From Desulfonatronum sp. (GTDB lineage Bacteria > Desulfobacterota > Desulfovibrionia > Desulfovibrionales > Desulfonatronaceae), in contig SKYX01000161.1 of NCBI GenBank assembly GCA_007127655.1, positions 1 to 10,738 on the forward strand: a stretch of DNA of 10,738 bases, written 5' to 3'. How positions within the stretch are numbered: position 1 is the stretch's first letter; every line of letters starts with the position of its first letter. Made by a program: the position numbers and the translations under genes. A model generated the notes under the pieces. That model was not told where the DNA came from. It ran no database searches and saw only the letters and a list, made by a program, of their open reading frames with translations. Positions 1 to 6,379 of this stretch are shown here, one piece after another.

Positions 1-2
1 TA

Positions 3-206
3 GCAGTCCGTTGAAAAACTCCCAATTGCTGCGTCGCTGCAAAAAGTTCAAACTCTCACGTATGAATAAATACGCTTCGACCTTGATTCGATTGCCAGGA
101 CGGCAAATCGAAAATGTGGCGCAGCCACAGCCCGTAGGGGCCGGACACAGGACGTGTCCGGATAGCTTTTTTTGCTCCTTGCACTTGGGGTTTTTGAACG
201 GACTGC
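3..206. repeat. Dispersed intergenic repeat with terminal inverted repeats
   Basis: The left end GCAGTCCGTT (3-12) is matched exactly by its reverse complement AACGGACTGC at 197-206. Extending inward gives 17 bp with one mismatch (GTTGAAAAAC against GTTCAAAAAC). The interior has no convincing coding sequence. Read on the - strand it gives a short peptide-like string (KRIYSYVRV) that I recall as a recurrent spurious translation in deltaproteobacterial genomes, which suggests a multicopy element. The inverted ends give a MITE-like look. The inverted repeat is seen directly; the multicopy nature is from memory and the mobility is inference. The element may extend past base 1. Confidence 0.55.
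141..173 (+). terminator. Probable rho-independent terminator inside the repeat
   Basis: CCGGACAC (141-148) pairs with GTGTCCGG (154-161) around a 5-base loop. Five bases later comes a run of seven T (167-173). This is the classical hairpin plus U-tract layout and would end + strand transcription arriving from upstream of the window, insulating the following gene pair. The gap between stem and T-run is slightly long, so efficiency is uncertain. It may simply be a conserved part of the repeat. Confidence 0.5.
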
Positions 207-261
207 CGGATAAGGACTTTTTACAACACTCAGAAAGCTTCCGACACCCACGGGAATCGTC

Positions 262-1113
262 ATGCAATTGCGACTCAGCTCCATGCGGCGGGAGAACTTC
301 GCTTCGGGGCAACGTCTGGCCGTGGTGCGCGGCCCGGCTTCGGGGCTGTTTCCCGGTCCACACCTGATCGCGGAAGCGCCGTCGTTGCCCGGCGTGGGCG
401 CGCTCCTGACCCGGCCCGGCCAGGACGGCAGCCTTCGGGTGCTGGGCACGTTCCGCCTGCCGGACCCCGAGCCCGGCCTGCCGAGCCGTGAAGGCCGCTG
501 GGTCGAGGTGCTGGAGGCCTGCCAGGTCGAACCGGAAGCGCAATCCTGGATCGCCTCCAAGTGCGGACACAGCCTGGCCTGGATCACGCTCAGCGACAAG
601 GGCTACGTCGGACTCCGCGAGGACCGGGCCGGACCGCTGATCGTCGAGGTCCTGGACAAACGGTCCGGTGGTCCCTTGGAACTGGCCTGGGCCCAGGGGT
701 TTCTGCTACCCGACGAGCCCGGAAGATTGCGCTCGTTGCTTACGGAACTGGCTCTGGAACAGGGCTACGACCTGATCGTGACCACCGGCGGAACCGGGGT
801 CGCGCCCCGGGACACCACCCCGGAAACCACCCTGGCCGTGATCGACAAGCGTTTGCCCGGCATGGAGGCGGCCATGCTCCAGGCCAGTCTGCGCAAAACC
901 CCGCATGCCGTGATTTCCCGAGCCGTGGTCGGCATCCTCGGACGCGCCCTGATCATCAACCTGCCGGGTTCTCCCAAGGCGGTCCGGGAGAATCTCGAAG
1001 CTCTGCTGCCCGCCCTGGATCACGCCCTGGCCAAGCTCCAGGGTGATCCCTCGGACTGCGCCACGGCGCACCCTCACGACGTCTCCCCCCAACAATCCCC
1101 CAGTGATTCCTGA
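262..1113 (+). CDS. MogA-like molybdopterin adenylyltransferase with N-terminal extension
   Basis: The C-terminal part, about residues 103-270, is a MoCF_biosynth (MogA/MoaB) domain: LAWITLSDKG with D112, the nucleotide-binding motif TTGGTG at 174-179, the PRDTTPE stretch after it, and LPGSPKA at 234-240. By family this domain adenylates molybdopterin with ATP in the cytoplasm before molybdenum (or tungsten) insertion. Typical MogA/MoaB proteins have about 160-200 residues; this one has 283. The first ~100 residues form an extra domain I do not recognise. It is roughly where a MOSC-like module could sit, but I see no MOSC signature. The chosen ATG has a weak GGGA six bases upstream; M8 (position 283) is an alternative start. 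The stop TGA directly abuts the ATG of the next gene, implying co-transcription. MogA and MoaB cannot be separated by eye. Confidence is high for the domain and moderate for the exact role. Confidence 0.85.
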   Translation: MQLRLSSMRRENFASGQRLAVVRGPASGLFPGPHLIAEAPSLPGVGALLTRPGQDGSLRVLGTFRLPDPEPGLPSREGRWVEVLEACQVEPEAQSWIASKCGHSLAWITLSDKGYVGLREDRAGPLIVEVLDKRSGGPLELAWAQGFLLPDEPGRLRSLLTELALEQGYDLIVTTGGTGVAPRDTTPETTLAVIDKRLPGMEAAMLQASLRKTPHAVISRAVVGILGRALIINLPGSPKAVRENLEALLPALDHALAKLQGDPSDCATAHPHDVSPQQSPSDS

Positions 1114-4100
1114 ATGACCTCCGACCTGTTCCGCGCTGACCTGCACATCCACTCCCGGTATTCCCGGGCCACCAGCCGCGGGCTGACGCCGAACCACCTG
1201 GCCGCCTGGGCCAGGGTCAAGGGCCTGGACGTGGTGGCCACCGGAGATTTCACCCACCCGGGGTGGCTGCAGGAGTTGGAGGAAAGCCTGAAAGAGGACG
1301 GCTCCGGACTGCTGGTTCCGCGGCGGGAAGCGGACCTTTCGGCGGAAATCCCTTGGCTGGAATCCGTTGCTCCGGCACGTGGCGCAAGCCCGGTCCGGTT
1401 CATGCTCTCCGCGGAAATCAGCACCATCTACAAACGCGCGGGCCGGGTGCGCAAGGTCCATCATCTGGTGTACGTTCCCGGTCTGGAACAGGCCAAGGCC
1501 CTGAACGCCAGGTTGGAACAAATCGGCAATCTGGGCTCGGACGGACGGCCCATTCTCGGCCTGGACTCGCGTTATCTCCTGGAAATGGTCCTGGAACTGC
1601 ACCCTCGGGCCTTCCTCGTCCCCGCTCATATCTGGACGCCCTGGTTTTCCCTTTTCGGCTCCAAGTCCGGCTTCGACGCCATCGAGGAGTGTTACGGAGA
1701 ACTGTCCTCGGAAATTTTCGCCCTGGAGACCGGGCTGTCCTCGGATCCGGACATGAACTGGCAGTGGAGCGCTCTGGACCGTTTCCGGATGATTTCTAAT
1801 TCCGACGCCCATTCCGGAGAGAAGCTGGCCCGAGAGGCCAATCTGTTTCGTGGTGAACCGAGTTTCGACGGCATGTACCAGGCCCTGCGGGGCAAGGGCG
1901 AGAGCCATGCCTTTCTGGGCACGGTTGAATTCTTCCCCGAGGAGGGCAAGTATCATCTGGACGGGCATCGCAAATGCGACGTGGTCCTGTCCCCCGAAGA
2001 AGCCAAGGTTCGGGGCAATACCTGCCCGGTCTGCGGCCAACCCTTGACTCTGGGCGTGTTACATCGGGTAATGGAATTGGCCGACCGGGACCAGCCGCTG
2101 AAGCCCCCCAATCAGCCTGGATTTCAGTCCCTGGTGCCCTTGGTGGAATTGATTTCGGAAGTCCTGGGCAAAGGCCCGGGGACCAAGACCGTGCGCCGGG
2201 AATACGCGGCCCTGGTCGCGGCCCACGGCTCGGAGCTGGACATTCTCGGCGAGCTGTCCCTGGACGACATTGCCCGACGCCGCCCCGTCCTGGCCGAATC
2301 GTTGCGCCGGATGCGCCAGGGCCACGTACTGCGCCAGTCCGGATATGACGGCCACTTCGGCACGATTTCCATGTTTACCCCTCAGGAGCAGTGGGAACTG
2401 CGCCGGGGGCGTGCTTTTTTCGCGACGTCGCCAGTGGCTACTCAACCCACGGCTGCCGAGCCGGAGTCTTCCTATGGGACCGCAGCTCCGTCGCAGCTTC
2501 CAACAAGTCCTTCGGACAAGGACGCACGGCCCGAAGCCCGGATAGAGTTCAACGCGGAACAGGGCCGGGCTTTGCAGGCCGGGCCGCATCCGGTGCTGGT
2601 CCTTGCGGGGCCGGGCACGGGCAAAACCAGAACATTGATGGGCCGGATCACCCATTTGCTGCAAAAAGGTGAGCAGCCGCGGCGGATGCTGGTGGCCACC
2701 TTCACCCGCCGGGCGGCCAACGAACTCCGCGAACGACTCATCGCCACCCAGGGCGAGGAAGAAGCCCTGCCCCAGGCGGACACCCTGCATGCCGCGGCCT
2801 ATGAGGTCTGGACCAGGGTTCAGGGCGAGGCTCCGGTTCTGCTCTCCGAGGACGCGGCCCGGCGGGTTTTCGCCGCTGCCAATCCGGAACTTGGCCCGGC
2901 CGGGGTGAAGCAGGCCTGGAACGATCTCTCCCGGGCCAGGGAAGGCCGTGTGGTGTCAGGCCCCGGTCCAGACCCAGGTCCAGGCCCCGGTGAGGACGAC
3001 GAGGCAGCGGCGGAAAGAGCGGAGCTTGCGGCCCGGTACGCCCGCCAGAAGCAGGACTGGAACCTGGTCGACTACACGGACCTGCTGGAGTTCTGGCTGG
3101 CCCAGGCGGCGGAGGAACGAGCCCATCATCCCTATGCGCACATTCTGGTGGACGAGGTGCAGGACCTTTCCCGGTTGCAGTGGGAGCTGCTTCAAGCCCT
3201 TGCCCCCCAGGACGGCTCCGGCTTCTGGGCCATCGGCGACCCCCGCCAGAGCATCTACGGTTTCCGGGGCGCGGTGGAGGACATCGCCGCGACCATGCGG
3301 GCTCGCTGGCCCGATCTGGAGATCATCTCCCTGAGCCGAAATTACCGCTCCGCGGAAAATCTGGTTCGGCTCTCCGGAAAGGTGTTTCCGGGCGAGCAAG
3401 GCCTGTTGGCCGAAAATCCGCATGCGGGGCGGATCGCCCTGTTTCAGGCCTCCAGCGCGGCCCGGGAGGCCGCCTGGATCGCCGACCAAACGCGGACGCT
3501 GTTGGGCGGGAGCGCCCATTGGGAAGCGGATCGGGGAGCTCAGGGTGGCCTGAGCCCCGGAGACGTGGCGGTGCTGGTCCGGATCAAGGCCTTGATCCCG
3601 CCCATGGTTCAGGCCATGCAGCGCCTCGGGGTGCCTTGTTCCGCGCCCGCAACCGAGTCTTTCTGGAAGGAACCCCGGGTCGCCCTGCTGTTGCAGGCCG
3701 CATCGGAACTGCTGGGGCTCGGTCGGGCGGAGGATGCTGATCAGGAAGTCCTTACACGGCATGTTCAGGGTCACGTTCTGGAACAGGCCCTGGTGCAGGG
3801 GCCCGTGGCTTTGGCGGCGCACCTGCAGGAAGTGCCGCCCTTTGACCGGCTGTTCTGGCAAGGCAAGGAATTTTTGCGTCTCAAGGAGGCCTACGCCAAG
3901 CACAAGGGTTGGGCCGGACTGCTGACCTGGATCAATTTCCATACCGAACTGGAGCTGGTTCGCGCCCGGGCCGAAACCGTTCAGGTGATGACCCTGCACG
4001 CCTCCAAAGGGCTGGAGTTCGAAGCCGTCTTTTTACCGGCCCTGGAGGACGGCCTGCTGCCCATGGTGGGGCTGGGGCAGTTGGGCTGTCGGGATGCCGA

Positions 4101-4389
4101 GGAGGCTTCCCAGGACGGCGTCCTTGGTCCGCCATCCAGTGCGCCACTCAGTTTGCCATCCAATTTTTTGGGGGATCTGGAAGAAGAGCGACGGCTGTTC
4201 TATGTCGGATTGACCAGGGCCAGGCAATGGCTGTTTCTCAGCCACGCTGAAAAACGCAATCTGTTCGGTCGAACCCTGCGGCTCAAGCCGTCGCGTTTTC
4301 TGGGGGATCTGCCCCGCGACGAGATGCGGTGCAGCAAGACCGTGCAACAGGTGGTCCGGCGGGAAAAGCGGATGGATCTGTTTTCGTGA
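1114..4389 (+). CDS. EndoQ-like PHP nuclease fused to UvrD/Rep-type SF1 helicase
   Basis: A 1091-residue, two-part protein. Residues ~5-400 resemble endonuclease Q, a PHP-fold nuclease that nicks DNA 5' of hypoxanthine, uracil, xanthine or abasic sites. Candidate metal ligands are H11/H13 (DLHIHS), D45 and H48 (GDFTHP), E101, H116, H172, and D231/H233 (NSDAHSG). A zinc-ribbon-like segment follows, with H285, C288, C304 and C307 (CPVCGQPLTLGVLHR). Residues ~430-475 are a Ser/Pro/Thr-rich linker. From ~476 on there is a full superfamily 1A helicase: Q-motif FNAEQ (479-483), Walker A AGPGTGKT (498-505), motif Ia around F530, Walker B DEVQD (680-684), motif III GDPRQSIYGFRG (708-719), motif IV LSRNYRS (740-746), motif V TLHASKGLEF (960-969) and motif VI EEERRLFYVGLTRAR (1023-1037). 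All helicase motifs look intact. The 214 residues between motifs IV and V are fewer than in Rep/UvrD, so subdomain 2B is probably reduced. A repetitive Gly-Pro-Asp insert sits at ~616-627. The likely role is repair of deaminated DNA, with incision coupled to unwinding. The domain calls are firm; the damage specificity is inferred by family. The start abuts the upstream stop and no clear Shine-Dalgarno is seen. Confidence 0.88.
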   Translation: MTSDLFRADLHIHSRYSRATSRGLTPNHLAAWARVKGLDVVATGDFTHPGWLQELEESLKEDGSGLLVPRREADLSAEIPWLESVAPARGASPVRFMLSAEISTIYKRAGRVRKVHHLVYVPGLEQAKALNARLEQIGNLGSDGRPILGLDSRYLLEMVLELHPRAFLVPAHIWTPWFSLFGSKSGFDAIEECYGELSSEIFALETGLSSDPDMNWQWSALDRFRMISNSDAHSGEKLAREANLFRGEPSFDGMYQALRGKGESHAFLGTVEFFPEEGKYHLDGHRKCDVVLSPEEAKVRGNTCPVCGQPLTLGVLHRVMELADRDQPLKPPNQPGFQSLVPLVELISEVLGKGPGTKTVRREYAALVAAHGSELDILGELSLDDIARRRPVLAESLRRMRQGHVLRQSGYDGHFGTISMFTPQEQWELRRGRAFFATSPVATQPTAAEPESSYGTAAPSQLPTSPSDKDARPEARIEFNAEQGRALQAGPHPVLVLAGPGTGKTRTLMGRITHLLQKGEQPRRMLVATFTRRAANELRERLIATQGEEEALPQADTLHAAAYEVWTRVQGEAPVLLSEDAARRVFAAANPELGPAGVKQAWNDLSRAREGRVVSGPGPDPGPGPGEDDEAAAERAELAARYARQKQDWNLVDYTDLLEFWLAQAAEERAHHPYAHILVDEVQDLSRLQWELLQALAPQDGSGFWAIGDPRQSIYGFRGAVEDIAATMRARWPDLEIISLSRNYRSAENLVRLSGKVFPGEQGLLAENPHAGRIALFQASSAAREAAWIADQTRTLLGGSAHWEADRGAQGGLSPGDVAVLVRIKALIPPMVQAMQRLGVPCSAPATESFWKEPRVALLLQAASELLGLGRAEDADQEVLTRHVQGHVLEQALVQGPVALAAHLQEVPPFDRLFWQGKEFLRLKEAYAKHKGWAGLLTWINFHTELELVRARAETVQVMTLHASKGLEFEAVFLPALEDGLLPMVGLGQLGCRDAEEASQDGVLGPPSSAPLSLPSNFLGDLEEERRLFYVGLTRARQWLFLSHAEKRNLFGRTLRLKPSRFLGDLPRDEMRCSKTVQQVVRREKRMDLFS

Positions 4390-4488
4390 TGTTTGAGATG
4401 CCGTGGTTTGGGGTGGTCCGAAGCCTGTTGATATTTCCGGAATTGAACCGCCTGCTTCGCTCAGGGCTCAAAGGCAGATAAGAAGAGA

Positions 4489-4523
4489 TTTTGCCTTCCG
4501 CTGGAAAGATGCGGACGGCAAAA
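4489..4523. other. Imperfect hairpin, possible transcript-end structure
   Basis: TTTTGCC (4489-4495) pairs with GGCAAAA (4517-4523). Inside, after a two-base mismatch on each side, CCGC (4498-4501) pairs with GCGG (4511-4514) around a 9-base loop. Because the outer arms are T- and A-rich, the structure could act as a weak bidirectional terminator about 100 bases behind the helicase gene, also stopping transcripts of the - strand ORF. The stem is seen directly; the function is a guess. Confidence 0.3.
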
Positions 4524-4676
4524 GACTCGCTGCCTGTCGGCGATGTTTGATCATTGAGCTAAGCTTTCGATATGGTTCGATGAAAAAAATGAAAACAGGT
4601 AGGGGAAACCGACGACGGACCCGGTCCGGAGAATCCGGACAGGTACGGTGGGCACGGCAAGGAGTGATGCGAGAAA

Positions 4677-4823
4677 TCAGAATCGGAAAGCGCGATAGAC
4701 GAAGCGCTCGTACACCGTGCAGACACGTTGGGCCGTGCAGGTGTTGACCCCGATTTCCCGCAGTCTACAGTAGACGTGCAGGGGGTTGAAGTAGTGCTGG
4801 ACGAAAAAGCGAACGGTTCGCAT
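4677..4823 (-). CDS. Small hypothetical protein, 48 residues
   Basis: The translation starts MRTVRFFVQHYFNPLHVYCR and ends in YERFVYRAFRF. It is rich in aromatic residues, Arg and Val, has three Cys (19, 29, 35), and reads like a compact amphipathic helical peptide rather than random sequence. It resembles short uncharacterised proteins I recall from Desulfovibrionales, but I cannot name a family. Its frame stays open upstream to 4910; the ATG at 4823 is preferred because the conserved-looking part starts there and an AAGG lies about 11 bases upstream. It is the only - strand gene proposed in the window and stands alone in the gap. No signal peptide or clear membrane segment is seen. It could still be a chance ORF or a decayed remnant. 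Confidence 0.45.
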   Translation of the reverse strand: MRTVRFFVQHYFNPLHVYCRLREIGVNTCTAQRVCTVYERFVYRAFRF

Positions 4824-4964
4824 TGGTCTGGGCCTTGGAAAGCGGTGCGAAAAACGTGCTGTGCGGGAGTCGTGCAAAGTTTTACTGCAAGGCGGGTGCC
4901 ATCGCCCCAAGGACTCCTTCGCGCTGCAAGCTTATTGCTGTGATTTTTTTCCCATGTCAACTCC

Positions 4965-5858
4965 ATGTTGAAGAAAATGTGCGTCCTCACTGAAATCCCG
5001 CTCATGTCCTTTTCCGGCCCCAGTCCACACCCCAGGCTGAAATGTGCAAAAATTGCCGCGCCCTCCTTCGTCTGGCCGGCACATATCGCCGAGAACTGCC
5101 GGCTACTTGCGCCTCTGGTGGACGAAGTGGGGCTGCTCTTTTTTCAGTCCGAAGCCTGCCTGGCCTACACCGAACGCGACCTGCCTCCCCGCCTGGCCGA
5201 GACCGACCTCGGGTTTCACGTCCATCTGCCCTTGGACCTGCCCTGGAACGAAGGACCGGAACGGGTCTGGGAGATCGTCTCCGGGCTGCGACGTAAGGCA
5301 GCTTTTCTCCGTCCCTGGGCCTTCGTGCTGCATCCACCGGAGGCGAGGGGTTCTGGACAGTCCCGGATTTGCCCGCCGCCGGGAAATGGCGTAGCCTTTG
5401 ACCAGGTTTTTGACTCCCTGCGCGATTTCGTCCGGCTTTGGGATCAAGCGAGGGCGAAGGGCCAGGAACACGTGAACGGACGCCCTGGGGAACTGTTGCT
5501 GGAGAATACCCAGGAAAATGATCTGGTGGACTCGTGGCCATTGATTCAATCCTCCAACCTGGGTATCTGCCTGGACTTGGGGCATCTGCTCGTCCACGGA
5601 CAGCAAACCCACCACCTGCCGGGGATCTGGCCCCGGGTGCGCATGGTGCATCTCAGCGCTCCCGGCAAGCTTGGCGTGGATGGACGTCCCCGGGACGGAC
5701 ATCGTTCCCTGGCCGAACTGGACCACCGGGGCCGGGGGCTGCTGGAGGAAATTCTGGGGCGAGTTCGCCCGGACTGCGTTTTGATGCTGGAAGTTTTTGA
5801 GCCGGAGGGGTTCATGGAATCGTTGAACATGCTCCGCAGTATGACGGGTCGCGCATGA
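4965..5858 (+). CDS. cbiR: CbiR-like cobamide-remodelling phosphodiesterase (TIM-barrel, AP-endonuclease-like)
   Basis: A cytoplasmic-looking protein of up to 297 residues with the pattern of a xylose isomerase/AP endonuclease-like TIM barrel. Likely metal or active-site positions are H85/H87 (GFHVHLPLD), H123 (LHPP), E180 (LLENTQ), D204/H207 (LDLGHLL), H229 (VHLSAPG), D244/H246 (DGHRSLAELD) and E276 (LMLEVFEPE). In the CbiR family this fold hydrolyses the phosphodiester that joins the lower ligand to the corrin ring, releasing a cobinamide-type intermediate for re-assembly with another base. The link to cobamides is strongly supported by the next gene, cobU, whose ATG overlaps this stop (ATGA at 5855-5858). 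The start is uncertain: ATGs at 4965, 4977 and 5004 are in frame, none has a clear Shine-Dalgarno, and similarity to the family appears to begin after residue 25, so 5004 (284 residues) is quite possible. If it is not CbiR, it would be another sugar-phosphate isomerase/epimerase-like TIM-barrel protein. Confidence 0.7.
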   Translation: MLKKMCVLTEIPLMSFSGPSPHPRLKCAKIAAPSFVWPAHIAENCRLLAPLVDEVGLLFFQSEACLAYTERDLPPRLAETDLGFHVHLPLDLPWNEGPERVWEIVSGLRRKAAFLRPWAFVLHPPEARGSGQSRICPPPGNGVAFDQVFDSLRDFVRLWDQARAKGQEHVNGRPGELLLENTQENDLVDSWPLIQSSNLGICLDLGHLLVHGQQTHHLPGIWPRVRMVHLSAPGKLGVDGRPRDGHRSLAELDHRGRGLLEEILGRVRPDCVLMLEVFEPEGFMESLNMLRSMTGRA

Positions 5859-6379
5859 TTACCTTGATTTTCGGAGGGGAAAAGTCCGGCAAGTCCGCCT
5901 GGGCCTTGGAGCATCTGCTCCAGGCGGACGGACCCCATTTGTTCGTCGGCACGGCTGCGGCCCGGGACATGGAAATGCGTCGGCGCATCCGCGAGCACCG
6001 CCGCCTGCGGCCCCCGCACCTGCCGGCCCTGGAGACGGATATTGAACTGCCCGAGGCCTTGCGCCGGGAGCGGGCGGACCATGGAGCCATCCTGGTGGAC
6101 AGCCTGGACTTCTGGCTGTTCGCGTGCATCCAGGCCGACCAGGAGGACCGGCTGCGAACCGAACTGCTGGACTGCCTGCACGAGGGCGCCTCAAAACGTG
6201 TCGGAACACGCCTGTTTTTCGTCAGCTCGGAAATCGGCTTTGGCCCGATCCAGGCTACGCCTGAGGCTCGGCGCTTCGTACGTTCGTTGGGCCTTTTGAA
6301 TCAGCAAATCGCGGCCCTGGCCGACGAGGTGGTCCTGCTGGTCGCCGGGCTGCCGCTTTGGCTGAAAGGAGCTCGTTAG
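5855..6379 (+). CDS. cobU: Adenosylcobinamide kinase / adenosylcobinamide-phosphate guanylyltransferase
   Basis: CobU phosphorylates adenosylcobinamide and then transfers GMP from GTP to make adenosyl-GDP-cobinamide, the activated form used in nucleotide-loop assembly. The 174-residue length fits the family. Seen motifs are the P-loop GGEKSGKS (7-14), the RIREHRRLRP segment with H48 aligning with the GMP-accepting His of CobU, LVDSLDFWL as the Walker B-like strand (the family usually has a Cys or Thr near here), and the conserved C-terminal block VSSEIGFGPIQATPEARRF followed by LNQQIAALADEVVLLVAGLP. Its start overlaps the end of the cbiR-like gene by four bases and its stop TAG directly precedes the next ATG, so it is the middle of a tightly coupled cluster. 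Recycling the product of CbiR is the obvious joint function. No cobalamin riboswitch was recognised upstream of the cluster. Confidence 0.92.
   Translation: MITLIFGGEKSGKSAWALEHLLQADGPHLFVGTAAARDMEMRRRIREHRRLRPPHLPALETDIELPEALRRERADHGAILVDSLDFWLFACIQADQEDRLRTELLDCLHEGASKRVGTRLFFVSSEIGFGPIQATPEARRFVRSLGLLNQQIAALADEVVLLVAGLPLWLKGAR
6365..6371 (+). promoter_or_regulatory. Ribosome binding site of the DHH gene
   Basis: AAAGGAG lies within the last codons of cobU, eight bases before the ATG at 6380. It fixes the start of the DHH gene and allows independent as well as coupled translation. Confidence 0.75.

Larger units (their letters stand above)
4390..4964. other. Long intergenic region with hairpins and one small - strand ORF
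   Basis: This 575-base gap separates the repair gene from the cobamide cluster. It has no homologue-like + strand coding sequence. It holds an imperfect hairpin at 4489-4523, a pair of overlapping stems at 4616-4640, and a 48-codon - strand ORF at 4677-4823. A weak sigma70-like pair is visible on the + strand, TTGATC (4547-4552) and TATGGT (4571-4576) with an 18-base spacer; I would not call it a promoter on this alone. A T-run at 4944-4950 follows only a weak 4-bp stem. A promoter for the downstream cluster probably lies in this gap, but I cannot place it. Confidence 0.5.

Noticed and set aside
706..2040. Long - strand open frame (444 codons) opposite the mogA-like gene and the PHP part of the helicase fusion
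   Set aside because: It spans the boundary of two well-supported + strand genes, has Gln/Gly/Arg-heavy composition typical of an antisense shadow in GC-rich DNA, and shows no domain.
2956..3999. Long - strand open frame (347 codons) inside the helicase gene
   Set aside because: It lies fully antisense to conserved helicase motifs and reads as low-complexity shadow sequence.
4403..4747. A 114-codon + strand frame after the helicase gene
   Set aside because: Arg-rich tail, no ribosome binding site, crosses the hairpins and overlaps the better - strand candidate; composition looks non-coding.
4850..4964. Cobalamin riboswitch or intrinsic terminator before the cbiR-cobU cluster
   Set aside because: I could not find a B12 box or the expected helices, and the T7 run at 4944-4950 follows only a 4-bp stem.
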